64,000 nt of DNA from the NCBI RefSeq assembly GCF_042944905.1, contig NZ_CP168496.1:1116001-1180000 (forward strand). The letters run 5' to 3'. The notes beneath the pieces are model-generated. The model was given only the letters and a program-made list of their open reading frames with translations. It made no database searches and was not told the DNA's origin. Positions 23,518 to 32,397 of this stretch are shown piece after piece (within the stretch, counting starts at the first letter, position 1; each line of letters opens with the position of its first letter). The stretch is from Psychrobacillus sp042944905 (GTDB lineage: Bacteria; Bacillota; Bacilli; Bacillales_A; Planococcaceae). A program made the translations under genes and the position numbers.

Positions 23518-24906
23518 TTGAATGTCACATCACAACAAATAGAGCGTATGATAGAGGAACTTCAGGCATTTTTTTATTCTGGAATCACTAAAACAGCTAA
23601 GTTTCGAATAGATCAGCTAAACAAGTTAAAGAGCACTATAAAGAAATATGAAAAAGAAGTTATTCAAGCACTTTCTAATGATCTACGAAAAAGTGAATTT
23701 GAAGCGTATACAACGGAAATTGGTCTTGTATATGACAATATATCTTTTATGGCAAAAAATCTAGAAAAATGGATGGAGCCAAAACAAGTTAAGACTCCTA
23801 TTGCTTTAATGCCCTCCAAAAGTTTTATCGTAAACGATTCTTACGGTACTGTTTTAATCGTAGGTCCATTCAACTATCCTTTTCAACTAGTGATGGAACC
23901 ACTTCTAGGAGCCATCATCGGAGGAAACTGTGCGGTAATTAAACCTTCTGAAGCAACGCCATATACTTCTAATATTGTGAAGAAAATAATCGAAGAGACA
24001 TTTGACCCAAGATATATTCGCGTTATAGAGGGTGAAAAGGAAGTAACATCGCTTTTAATCCATGCACCATTTGATTTTATTTTTTTCACTGGAAGTGTAA
24101 AAGTAGGTAAAATTGTGATGAGAGCTGCTTCTGAACGATTAACTCCGATAGCACTTGAACTTGGTGGGAAAAGTCCGGCTATTGTAGATCATACAGCCAA
24201 CTTAGAAGTAGCTGCAAAACGGATTGCATGGGGGAAACTAATGAATGCAGGTCAGACTTGTGTTGCCCCTGATTATGTATTAGTAGAAGAAACGATAAAA
24301 GAGGAATTTGTCGAGCTATTGAAACAGACGATTCATACGTTTTTTGGAAAAACAATTCAAGCTAGTGGAGACCTAGGAAGGATTGTGAATGAAAATCAGT
24401 TCGATCGTTTGAAAAGAATTCTCGACTTAGAAAAAGATCATATTGTTTTTGGAGGACGTACAGATAGAAGTGATTTATATATTGAACCAACCTTATTGGA
24501 CGGGGTAAGTTTCTCAAGCCCATCTATGGAAGATGAAATTTTTGGACCAATATTACCAATCATATCGTATACTGATTTACCAACCATTATTCGTCAAATT
24601 CGTAAATTACCGAAACCTCTTGCTGCCTATATGTTTAGTGAGCATGAAAGAGCACAAAATTATTTCTTACAAGAGTTTTCATTTGGTGGGGGTTGTATAA
24701 ACGATACAATTTCTCATGTGGGAAGCGCTTTTTTACCCTTTGGAGGAGTAGGTAATTCAGGAACTCAAGCTTATCATGGGGAAGCAAGTTTTACTTTATT
24801 TACGCATCAAAAGTGTATTATGAAGAAGAGTACGAAGTTATCGGTAAATATTGTTTTTCCACCCTATAAAAACAAAGTGAAGCTTGTTAGAAGTCTCCTT
24901 AAGTAA
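23518..24906 (+). CDS. NAD(P)-dependent aldehyde dehydrogenase (class 3-like, YwdH type)
   Basis: Aldehyde dehydrogenase of 462 residues oxidising aldehydes to acids. The active site is complete: catalytic C248 in NAGQTCVAP, general base E214 in LELGGKSP, the cofactor loop FTGSVKVGK, and FGPILPI near the end. It is shorter at the N-terminus than class 1/2 enzymes, and the C-terminal PFGGVGNSGTQAYHGEASF is typical of the class 3/fatty aldehyde branch, to which B. subtilis YwdH belongs. A hydrophobic stretch ends the protein (LSVNIVFPPYKNKVKLV). The TTG start follows AAAAGGAGA at normal spacing. Confidence 0.9.
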   Translation: MNVTSQQIERMIEELQAFFYSGITKTAKFRIDQLNKLKSTIKKYEKEVIQALSNDLRKSEFEAYTTEIGLVYDNISFMAKNLEKWMEPKQVKTPIALMPSKSFIVNDSYGTVLIVGPFNYPFQLVMEPLLGAIIGGNCAVIKPSEATPYTSNIVKKIIEETFDPRYIRVIEGEKEVTSLLIHAPFDFIFFTGSVKVGKIVMRAASERLTPIALELGGKSPAIVDHTANLEVAAKRIAWGKLMNAGQTCVAPDYVLVEETIKEEFVELLKQTIHTFFGKTIQASGDLGRIVNENQFDRLKRILDLEKDHIVFGGRTDRSDLYIEPTLLDGVSFSSPSMEDEIFGPILPIISYTDLPTIIRQIRKLPKPLAAYMFSEHERAQNYFLQEFSFGGGCINDTISHVGSAFLPFGGVGNSGTQAYHGEASFTLFTHQKCIMKKSTKLSVNIVFPPYKNKVKLVRSLLK

Positions 24907-24912
24907 AAATCG

Positions 24913-25010
24913 GGTAAGGAAAAGACACTGACTTCCCGCCGCGAACCAACGAGCCTCCTTCGCTATATTTCTTGCGTGTCTCACTAGTCTTTTCCTCCGC
25001 AGGAGACTTG
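24913..25010. repeat. Possible diverged GC-rich repeat
   Basis: Between two genes, GACTTCCCGCCGCGAACC, GAGCCTCCTTCGC, GTGTCTCACT and CCTCCGCAGGAGACT appear in an order reminiscent of family A elements, with GGAAAAGAC and GTCTTTTCC inverted repeats. It stands out by base composition. Similarity to family A is too weak to group it confidently. Confidence 0.4.
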
Positions 25011-25185
25011 TATCTTTTTCCTTTATCTATTAATCAAGAAGTATTTTTCGATGCTATCCTTCCACCAAGTGTTAGTCTCAATTGTCACCAAAATTTTGGC
25101 TGACACATAGGGATGCAGATCTAAGTTCTATAAGAAATTAATTGTTTTTGGTAAGATAAAGAGGTAAATAAAAGGAGGAAGTAAA

Positions 25186-26235
25186 GTGTCATTTACTTTT
25201 AATAAAGAAGAAACTGTTTCATTGTTAAAGCAATTAGTTGAAATACCTAGTCCATCTGGTTACACAAAAGAAATTATGGATTTTATGGAGAATATTTTAC
25301 TCGATTTACAAGTATCATTTAAACGCACGAACAAAGGGGCATTAATAGCTACTATTAAAGGGGAAAATGATGTAACCCATCGTTTACTTACAGCTCACAC
25401 AGATACACTTGGTGCAATGGTAAAAGAAGTAAAAGCAAGCGGAAGGTTAAAACTTACTATGGTCGGCGGATTTAATTGGAATGCAGTTGAAGGGGAATAC
25501 TGCACCATACATACTGCTAACGGTAAAAAGATCCGTGGAACTATTCTTATGCATCAAACAACTGTTCATGTCTACAAAAATGCAAGTGGACTGCCAAGAG
25601 ATGAGCAAAATATCGAAGTTCGCGTGGATGAAAAAGTAACGAATGCTGAGGGAACACGTTTATTAGGTATTGAAGTGGGAGACTTTGTATCTTTTGATCC
25701 GCGCTTTGAAGAAACGGAAACTGGTTTTATCAAATCCCGTCATTTAGATGACAAAGCAAGTACAACATTATTACTACAATTAATTAAGACAATAAAAGAA
25801 GATAAGATTCTTCTTCCAAATACAACTCATTTCTATATTTCGAATAATGAAGAAATCGGCTATGGTGGGAATTCGAATGTTCCAGAACAAGTAGTTGAGT
25901 ATATTGCAGTTGACATGGGTGCAATCGGAGACGGACAAACATCCGACGAATTTACCGTATCCATTTGTGCAAAAGATTCTTCGGGACCATACCATTACGA
26001 GCTTACTCGTCAATTAGTAGAACTTGCAAAAAAAGAAAATATCGATTACAAATTAGACATATATCCGTTCTATGGTTCCGATGCATCAGCTGCTATTCGC
26101 GCAGGTTACGATGTAAAACATGGTTTATTTGGACCAGGGATTGAAGCTTCCCATGCATATGAACGGACGCATATTGATTCGTTGGAACAAACAGCCAAAC
26201 TTTTATATACTTATGTAAATTCAAAAATGGTATAA
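25186..26235 (+). CDS. M42-family metallo-aminopeptidase
   Basis: Dinuclear zinc aminopeptidase of the M42/FrvX group, 349 residues, normal length. Metal and catalytic residues are readable: TAHTDTLG (His, Asp), HLDDKAS (bridging Asp), NNEEIGYGG (catalytic Glu pair), AVDMGAIGDG (Asp), and the final ASHAYERTH (His). These enzymes form cytosolic dodecamers that trim peptides. The GTG start follows AAAGGAGG. It stands alone, with a terminator after it. Confidence 0.9.
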   Translation: MSFTFNKEETVSLLKQLVEIPSPSGYTKEIMDFMENILLDLQVSFKRTNKGALIATIKGENDVTHRLLTAHTDTLGAMVKEVKASGRLKLTMVGGFNWNAVEGEYCTIHTANGKKIRGTILMHQTTVHVYKNASGLPRDEQNIEVRVDEKVTNAEGTRLLGIEVGDFVSFDPRFEETETGFIKSRHLDDKASTTLLLQLIKTIKEDKILLPNTTHFYISNNEEIGYGGNSNVPEQVVEYIAVDMGAIGDGQTSDEFTVSICAKDSSGPYHYELTRQLVELAKKENIDYKLDIYPFYGSDASAAIRAGYDVKHGLFGPGIEASHAYERTHIDSLEQTAKLLYTYVNSKMV

Positions 26236-26257
26236 ACAAACTTTAATAAAAACTAGT

Positions 26258-26319
26258 AGAATCAGCAGCCGTTTCTGTGATTTATTTCGTTAGAAAACGG
26301 TAAGCTGGTTCTTTTTTAC
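26258..26319 (+). terminator. Terminator of the M42 peptidase gene
   Basis: AGAATCAGC-AGCCGTTTTC-like arm pairs with GAAAACGGT-AAGCTGGTTCT, followed by TTTTTT. Imperfect but long stem. Confidence 0.65.
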
Positions 26320-26348
26320 TTGTATTTTCGTGCACAAATCCATATGAT
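26320..26348 (+). promoter_or_regulatory. Likely sigma-A promoter of prfC
   Basis: TTGTAT (26320-26325), 17-base spacer, TATGAT (26343-26348). It begins directly after the preceding terminator and gives a leader of about 25 bases. Confidence 0.5.
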
Positions 26349-26380
26349 AAAAAAGTAAATAAGAAGGAGATACAAAATAT

Positions 26381-27955
26381 ATGGACTTAAATTTAACAGA
26401 TGAAATATTAAAAAGAAGAACCTTTGCAATCATTTCCCATCCCGATGCTGGTAAAACAACTATTACAGAAAAGCTTTTATATTTTGGTGGGGCCATTCGT
26501 GATGCAGGAACAGTAAAAGGGAAAAAATCCGGGAAATTTGCAACATCCGATTGGATGGAAATCGAAAAGCAACGTGGTATTTCGGTTACCTCTTCAGTCA
26601 TGCAATTTGATTTTAACGATTGTCGTATTAACATTTTAGATACTCCTGGGCATCAGGATTTCAGTGAAGATACGTATCGAACATTAATGGCTGTAGATAG
26701 CGCGGTCATGATTGTTGACGCAGCAAAAGGGATTGAAGCACAAACATTAAAACTATTTAAAGTTTGTCGTATGCGAGGAATTCCTATTTTCACGTTTATA
26801 AACAAACTTGACCGACAAGGGAAAGAACCATTGGAACTTATGGAAGAGTTAGAAGAAGTCCTTGGGATTCAATCTTATGCGATGAACTGGCCAATCGGTA
26901 TGGGGAAAGAATTCTTAGGAATTTATGATCGTTTTAATAAGCGAATCGAACAATTCCGTGTTGAAGAATCCGATAAATATCTTCCTATTGATGAAAATGG
27001 AGAACTTGCTGTGGATCATTCGATGAAACAAACTTCCTATTATACACAAGCAATGGAAGACATCCTACTTTTAAATGAAGCTGGAAATGATTTCGATAAA
27101 GAAAAAGTACTTTCAGGAGATTTAACTCCTGTCTTCTTTGGTAGTGCGTTAACAAATTTCGGTGTGCAAACATTTTTGGAAACCTATTTACAATTCGCTC
27201 CTACCCCACAACCACGCAATACGGATAATGGAGAAGAAGTAAGTCCATTAAATGAAGAATTCTCTGGCTTTATCTTTAAAATTCAAGCGAATATGAATCC
27301 TGCTCACCGCGATCGTATTGCCTTTGTCCGTATCGTATCGGGTAAATTTGAAAGAGGTATGAATATCACACTTGCTCGTACTGGCAAAAATTTCAAAGTT
27401 ACACAGTCAACACAGTTTTTAGCAGATGACCGCGAAACGGTTGATGTGGCAGTTGCAGGCGATATTATTGGTCTATATGATGTGGGGAATTATCAAATTG
27501 GCGATACAGTAGTTGGAGGAAAGAAAGCATTTAATTATGAGAAGTTACCTCAATTTACTCCAGAACTATTTGTGAAAGTAACTGCTAAAAACGTATTGAA
27601 ATCAAAGCATTTCCATAAAGGTATTTTGCAATTAGTACAAGAAGGTGCGATACAATATTATAAAACACTTCATACGGAAGAAGTTATTTTGGGAGCAGTT
27701 GGCCAACTTCAATTTGAAGTGTTTGAGCATCGTATGAAAAATGAATACAATGTAGATGTACGAATGGAGCCAATCGGTTCGAAAGTAGCTCGATGGATTG
27801 AAAATGAAGAAGAGGTAAAAGAATCGATGACTGGTCCAAGAAGTATGCTAGTAAGAGATCGTTACGATAATTATGTTTTCTTATTTGAGAATGAGTTTGC
27901 AACAAGATGGTTCCAAGATAAGTATGAGCATATTAAATTATACAATCTTCTATAA
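26381..27955 (+). CDS. prfC: Peptide chain release factor 3 (RF3)
   Basis: Translational GTPase that removes RF1/RF2 from the ribosome after peptide release. It has 524 residues, the normal size. The G motifs are clear: HPDAGKTT (G1, from about residue 20), DTPGHQDF (G3) and NKLDRQGK (G4). KRGISVTSSVMQFDF-type switch I sequence (KQRGISVTSSVMQF) separates RF3 from EF-G. Domain II follows at about residue 290 and the RF3-specific C-terminal domain at the end. It starts at ATG 26381 after AAGGAGA. It is flanked by its own promoter and terminator. Confidence 0.96.
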   Translation: MDLNLTDEILKRRTFAIISHPDAGKTTITEKLLYFGGAIRDAGTVKGKKSGKFATSDWMEIEKQRGISVTSSVMQFDFNDCRINILDTPGHQDFSEDTYRTLMAVDSAVMIVDAAKGIEAQTLKLFKVCRMRGIPIFTFINKLDRQGKEPLELMEELEEVLGIQSYAMNWPIGMGKEFLGIYDRFNKRIEQFRVEESDKYLPIDENGELAVDHSMKQTSYYTQAMEDILLLNEAGNDFDKEKVLSGDLTPVFFGSALTNFGVQTFLETYLQFAPTPQPRNTDNGEEVSPLNEEFSGFIFKIQANMNPAHRDRIAFVRIVSGKFERGMNITLARTGKNFKVTQSTQFLADDRETVDVAVAGDIIGLYDVGNYQIGDTVVGGKKAFNYEKLPQFTPELFVKVTAKNVLKSKHFHKGILQLVQEGAIQYYKTLHTEEVILGAVGQLQFEVFEHRMKNEYNVDVRMEPIGSKVARWIENEEEVKESMTGPRSMLVRDRYDNYVFLFENEFATRWFQDKYEHIKLYNLL

Positions 27956-27962
27956 TATGGGA

Positions 27963-27990
27963 GACCGCCTTTTAAATAAGGTGGTCTTTT
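27963..27990 (+). terminator. Terminator of prfC
   Basis: GACCGCCTT and AAGGTGGTC with a 6-base loop, followed by TTTTATT. Confidence 0.8.
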
Positions 27991-28017
27991 ATTATGGCAT
28001 CACAAGATAGTCTCTGT

Positions 28018-28101
28018 GAATCGCAAAATAGAGCGTCCGAATCGCAAAATCCAAGCCTTAAATCGCAAAATCGTACGCCCGAATGGCAAAATAATTATTT
28101 A
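28018..28101 (+). repeat. Four tandem 21-bp repeats upstream of the RND gene
   Basis: Units start at 28018, 28039, 28060 and 28081, an exact 21-base period. Each begins GAATCGCAAAAT or a one-base variant (AAATCGCAAAAT, GAATGGCAAAAT), and the remaining nine bases vary. The array ends 6 bases before the -35 box of the next promoter. Confidence 0.85.
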
Positions 28102-28106
28102 ATAAT

Positions 28107-28135
28107 TTGAACTCTTCCTTTTTTGGGCATATGAT
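28107..28135 (+). promoter_or_regulatory. Likely sigma-A promoter of the RND exporter gene
   Basis: TTGAAC (28107-28112), 17-base spacer, TATGAT (28130-28135), 33 bases before the start codon. The 21-bp repeats lie immediately upstream. Confidence 0.65.
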
Positions 28136-28167
28136 AGTATTAGCAAATATAAAGGTGGTCCCCGAAA

Positions 28168-31100
28168 ATGAAAATAAGTGATTTCTCCATAAAAAGGCCA
28201 GTATTTACAACCGTTATCATGTTTTTAATCATCATCCTCGGAGGGGTTTCATTTTTTAAAATTCCCATTACATTAATACCGGACTTAAATCCTCCAATTG
28301 CGGTAGTCGTTTCAAGTTATCCTGGCGCAAGCCCAGTTGAAGTAAATGAAAAAATTACCAAACCACTCGAAAATTCCTTAAGTACATTACCTGGTATTAA
28401 ATCCATAAAAAGTACATCCCAAGAAGGAGCAAATTTTATATTATTGGAATTTGAGTGGTCCACAAATATGGATGATGTAGAATCAGACGTCATGCAGCGG
28501 ATCGACATTACGCCAATGCCTGAAGGAGCCATAAAACCTAAGTTTCTAAAGTTTGATCCAGCTCAATTTCCGGTTATTCAGTTATCGTTAAGTGGTAAAA
28601 AAGCTAATGGAGATATTCGATTAATCGCGGAAAAGCTAGAAAAAGAACTAATTAGTACAGAAGGTGTCGCAAGTGTAAATGTATCCGGTGCAATCGTAGA
28701 AGAAGTGCAAATCCTGCTTAATCAAAATAAGTTAGAGGAAAAAGGATTAACGCAGAGCGATATTGTACAACTCATTCAAGCAAACAATATCTCTCTTCCA
28801 GGAAGTCCTATTGAAACAGAAGATAAAAAAACGCTCACCACTAGAATCATTAGCACTCTTACTACGGTAGACGATATTAAAAACCTAGTGGTTACTGTAA
28901 ATCCGCTCGATGGTAAAAAAGTGACGATTGCAGATATTGCGACGGTCCAACTTACGGAACCAGAACAAAATTCAGAAACTAGGGCAAATAGCGAACCTGC
29001 TGTTTTACTATCGGTTCTTCAAGAATCGAATGCAAATACGGCAAATGTATCCAAAGCATTCAAGGAAGCATTAGACAAGCAACTGGCAAAAGAGGAGTTT
29101 TCTGGTGTAAAAGCAGATATATTATTTGACCAAGGAGATTATGTGCGACTAGCAATTAATAATATTGGCTCCACGCTTATAACAGGTGGTATTTTAGCGA
29201 TGCTCATATTATTTGTCTTTTTAAAAGGGATTAAGAGTCCAATAATTATAGGTATTGCCATTCCGTATTCTGTCATTGTGACATTTGTATTAATGTTCTT
29301 TGCTGGATTCTCTTTAAATATTATGACGCTGGGAGCATTAGCGTTAGGAATAGGAATGCTCGTCGATAATTCCATTGTAGTCATTGAAAATATTGAAAGG
29401 CATTTAGGATTAGGGAAGAATCCGCGAGAAGCGGCTTTTACCGGAACAAAAGAAGTTGCGGGAGCTATTACTGCATCTACTTTGACTACGGTTGCTGTGT
29501 TTGTGCCTGTTATTTTTCTTTCTGGACTAATTGGACAGATATTCACTGAATTTGCACTAACGATATCGTTTAGTTTATTTGCTTCATTAGTCGTGGCCAT
29601 TACAGTTATACCAATGATGGCTAGTAGAATGCTGAAGAAGCCAAAAGGTGATCTGGAAGCGAAAAGACGTCGTTCGAAAACGTATAATAATTTTGAACGA
29701 TCCATAAGATGGTCATTATCCCATCGCGCGATAGTTCTTACGATTACAGTTATTTTATTGGCCATTTCAACGTTTGGTTTATTTCGTACAGGAACGGAAT
29801 TTTTACCTGCTACAGACGAGGGCTTTGTTACGATAGCAGTAAGACTTGAAAACGGAGCGTCTTTTAGTGCGACGAATGAAGTTGTGAAGAAAATTGAGCA
29901 GCAATTGCAAAAAGAAAATGATGTAGAAGTGTTCGTAAGTTTTGTAGGAGGAAATCAAGAAGGGCAATCGAGAGGGACATCTAAATCGAATATTGCAGAA
30001 ATATCTGTAAAGCTAGTACCTTTAGATAAACGCCAGCGATCTACTTTCACGTTTGTAGATGAAGTCCAACCGAAAGTAATAAAAGTTGCAGGAAAAAATG
30101 TAGAAGTGAATTTTAATATGCAGACTGCAGCTGGTTCAACACCTAACTCATTATCATTCACGCTATCATCTGCTAGCAAAGATAATTTGAATAAAGCGGT
30201 AAATTCCGTTTCGAAACAAGTGGAAAAAATAAATGGCGTAACTAGTATGAGAAATGATTTAACCGAAAAAATTGATGAAGTGCAAATGACGATAAAGAAA
30301 GATGCTGCAACAGAGTATGGACTTGCCCCCATCCAAATTGCTCAAACGGTTAATAATGTAACGAGAGGTGTATTTGCTACCCAAATTATTTCCGAGCAAG
30401 AAGATGTTCACAGCGTCTATGTGAAATACGATGAAGCATATCGAAACAGTGTCGAACAATTAAAACAACTGAAATTAAGAACTCCATCTGGCCAATATAT
30501 TACTTTACAAGATGTAGCGAATATTGAAATTGCAGAAGGACCTTTAACTATTCGAAGAGTAAATCAAGCGAGCGCTGTTACATTCACCTTAAAATATGAA
30601 TCGCACTATTCTTTAGGTGAAATGTCCGGTTTCGTGGATGCAGCCATTGACAAAGCTAATTTGCCAAACAATGTGCTCATTTCCTTTGGAGGAGATAGAG
30701 AGTTATTGGACAATGCAAAAAATGATATGATTTTAGCTGTATTATTGGCAATTGTTTTAGTATACATCGTGATGGCTGCACAATTTGAGTCGTATAAATA
30801 TCCGTTCGTGATTATGTTCACTGTTCCTCTCATAGCTATTGGAATTTTCATTGGTCTCTTCACGACAAACACATCAATAAGTATTTCAGTAGTAATTGGG
30901 GTTCTTATCTTAGTAGGTATCGTTGTAAACAATGGAATTGTCTTGGTGGATTATATCAATCAACGAAAAGCGAGTGGTTTGGACTCTTATGAAGCAATAA
31001 TAACTTCCGTAAGGGATCGCGTTCGTCCAATTTTAATGACTGCTTTAACGACTATTTTAGGACTAGTTCCCCTTGCCTTAGGTTTAGGAGAGGGAACGGA

Positions 31101-31245
31101 GATTAATCAGCCCATGGGAATAACCGTAGTAGGTGGATTAATTAGTTCCACATTCTTAACTTTATATGTTGTACCTGTTATTTATAGTTTGTTTGATAAA
31201 GAAACAAGAAAAAAAGCAGTATCTAAAAAGTCAAAAGGTATTTAA
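28168..31245 (+). CDS. swrC: RND-family efflux transporter (SwrC/YerP type)
   Basis: Resistance-nodulation-division exporter of 1025 residues with the expected layout: one N-terminal membrane helix (about 11-31), a large extracellular loop, helices 2-6, a second large loop, and the final helices. Conserved parts include FSIKRPVFTTVIM at the N-terminus and GMLVDNSIVVIENIERHL in the transmembrane half, which holds the proton-relay Asp. In B. subtilis SwrC exports surfactin and supports swarming; here the substrate is unknown. No membrane-fusion protein gene lies next to it, as usual for the Gram-positive type. The ATG follows AAGGTGG. Confidence 0.87.
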   Translation: MKISDFSIKRPVFTTVIMFLIIILGGVSFFKIPITLIPDLNPPIAVVVSSYPGASPVEVNEKITKPLENSLSTLPGIKSIKSTSQEGANFILLEFEWSTNMDDVESDVMQRIDITPMPEGAIKPKFLKFDPAQFPVIQLSLSGKKANGDIRLIAEKLEKELISTEGVASVNVSGAIVEEVQILLNQNKLEEKGLTQSDIVQLIQANNISLPGSPIETEDKKTLTTRIISTLTTVDDIKNLVVTVNPLDGKKVTIADIATVQLTEPEQNSETRANSEPAVLLSVLQESNANTANVSKAFKEALDKQLAKEEFSGVKADILFDQGDYVRLAINNIGSTLITGGILAMLILFVFLKGIKSPIIIGIAIPYSVIVTFVLMFFAGFSLNIMTLGALALGIGMLVDNSIVVIENIERHLGLGKNPREAAFTGTKEVAGAITASTLTTVAVFVPVIFLSGLIGQIFTEFALTISFSLFASLVVAITVIPMMASRMLKKPKGDLEAKRRRSKTYNNFERSIRWSLSHRAIVLTITVILLAISTFGLFRTGTEFLPATDEGFVTIAVRLENGASFSATNEVVKKIEQQLQKENDVEVFVSFVGGNQEGQSRGTSKSNIAEISVKLVPLDKRQRSTFTFVDEVQPKVIKVAGKNVEVNFNMQTAAGSTPNSLSFTLSSASKDNLNKAVNSVSKQVEKINGVTSMRNDLTEKIDEVQMTIKKDAATEYGLAPIQIAQTVNNVTRGVFATQIISEQEDVHSVYVKYDEAYRNSVEQLKQLKLRTPSGQYITLQDVANIEIAEGPLTIRRVNQASAVTFTLKYESHYSLGEMSGFVDAAIDKANLPNNVLISFGGDRELLDNAKNDMILAVLLAIVLVYIVMAAQFESYKYPFVIMFTVPLIAIGIFIGLFTTNTSISISVVIGVLILVGIVVNNGIVLVDYINQRKASGLDSYEAIITSVRDRVRPILMTALTTILGLVPLALGLGEGTEINQPMGITVVGGLISSTFLTLYVVPVIYSLFDKETRKKAVSKKSKGI

Positions 31246-31324
31246 AATTACATCCAGGATTACCTTTGGAATAAGTCTTTTATCTTGGAAATAAAGAGTT
31301 CTGCTTCTATAAGTTGAAACAGTA

Positions 31325-31333
31325 TGATATAAT
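31325..31333 (+). promoter_or_regulatory. Extended -10 promoter of the Mn riboswitch transcript
   Basis: TGA directly before TATAAT (31328-31333) makes an extended -10 element. The -35 region (TTCTAT at 31305-31310) is poor. It lies about 35 bases before the riboswitch. Confidence 0.55.
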
Positions 31334-31367
31334 GAATAACATAATTAAATAGACTTTTGACATATGT

Positions 31368-31498
31368 CAAAGGGGAGTAGCTATAGGGAAACCTATTTCA
31401 TAGTCGTCATTACATGGCTTTTGCCATCGGTTATGATAGTAATTTTACAATTACTTAGCAAGACCTTTGCCTTTAATTAGGCAAGGGTCTTTTTATTT
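31368..31498 (+). ncRNA. yybP-ykoY manganese riboswitch
   Basis: The conserved 5' part CAAAGGGGAGTAGC and 3' part TTAGCAAGACCTTTG of the yybP-ykoY motif are both present and pair as P1 (CAAAGG with CCTTTG). The 3' strand of P1 overlaps the first arm of a terminator (AGACCTTTGCC with GGCAAGGGTCT, then T run, 31461-31498). Mn2+ binding should stabilise P1 and prevent the terminator, turning on the TerC-type exporter gene downstream. The aptamer mechanism is established for this class; binding here is inferred. Confidence 0.92.
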
Positions 31499-31521
31499 GC
31501 AAAAAGGAGGATATTAATTTA

Positions 31522-32292
31522 ATGGAAGCTATATTATTTCAGTATGGATGGGTATTACTTGTTTTAGTTGGATTGGAAGGATTACTTGCAGCGGATAATG
31601 CAGTCGTGATGGCAGTAATGGTAAAGCATTTACCAAAGGCTAGACAGAAAAAAGCTTTATTTTACGGATTAGTTGGAGCTTTTGTATTTAGATTTTTGGC
31701 ACTTTTTATGATTACATTTCTAGTAAATGTATGGCAAGTTCAGGCCTTGGGTGCTGCATACTTATTATTCATTTCGATTAAACATATTTATGATAAATCG
31801 AAAATTAAACCAGAAGATCATCCTGATTTTGACTTGAACATATCAAAAGGATCAAGTTTTTGGTTTACTGTATTAAAAGTAGAGGTAGCTGATATTGCTT
31901 TTGCAATTGACTCGATGCTTGCTGCTGTGGCTATTGCAGTTACTTTGCCAGAACTTGGTGAATTACATATTGGGGGCATAAACGGTGGGCAATTCGCAGT
32001 AATGTTCTTGGGAGGAGTAATTGGTCTTGTCATTATGCGTTTTGCAGCCCATAAATTTGTTCAATTGCTTGAGAAATATCCTTCATTAGAAACAGCTGCA
32101 TTCTTAATAGTAGGCTGGGTAGGAGTAAAACTAGCTGTTTTGACACTTTCTCATCCAAAAGTTGGTATACTAGATGAACATTTTCCACACTCAGCTCCTT
32201 GGGAAATCACGTTTTGGACGGTTCTGTTAGCTATTGCACTTTTTGGCTATATTTTGGGTGTAGTATCAAATAAAAAAGATAAAAAGAAATAG
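31522..32292 (+). CDS. TerC-family manganese exporter (MeeY/MeeF, YkoY-like)
   Basis: Integral membrane protein of 256 residues with about seven hydrophobic segments. The family's acidic metal-site motifs are visible: GLEGLLAADNAVVMAVMVKHL near the N-terminus and ADIAFAIDSMLAAVA in the middle. In B. subtilis the TerC proteins YkoY and YceF (MeeY, MeeF) export Mn2+ and metallate secreted proteins; ykoY carries the same riboswitch. The ATG follows AAAAAGGAGG and the gene ends in a terminator, so it forms a single-gene unit with the riboswitch. Confidence 0.9.
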   Translation: MEAILFQYGWVLLVLVGLEGLLAADNAVVMAVMVKHLPKARQKKALFYGLVGAFVFRFLALFMITFLVNVWQVQALGAAYLLFISIKHIYDKSKIKPEDHPDFDLNISKGSSFWFTVLKVEVADIAFAIDSMLAAVAIAVTLPELGELHIGGINGGQFAVMFLGGVIGLVIMRFAAHKFVQLLEKYPSLETAAFLIVGWVGVKLAVLTLSHPKVGILDEHFPHSAPWEITFWTVLLAIALFGYILGVVSNKKDKKK

Positions 32293-32299
32293 TAAAGTG

Positions 32300-32349
32300 A
32301 AAAGCATAAAAGATAGTTGGTTTTAGCTATCTTTTTATGCTTTTTTTTC
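32300..32349 (+). terminator. Terminator of the TerC-type gene
   Basis: AAAGCATAAAAGATAG pairs with CTATCTTTTTATGCTTT, followed by T residues. Confidence 0.85.
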
Positions 32350-32397
32350 TTACAATGAAGGAACAGTCTATACGTTTTCTGAAAGGAAATTATCACC

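Noticed and set aside
28018..28101. 21-bp tandem repeats as a CRISPR array
   Set aside because: Repeat half is only 12 bases with 9-base variable parts, no cas genes are nearby, and there are just four units.
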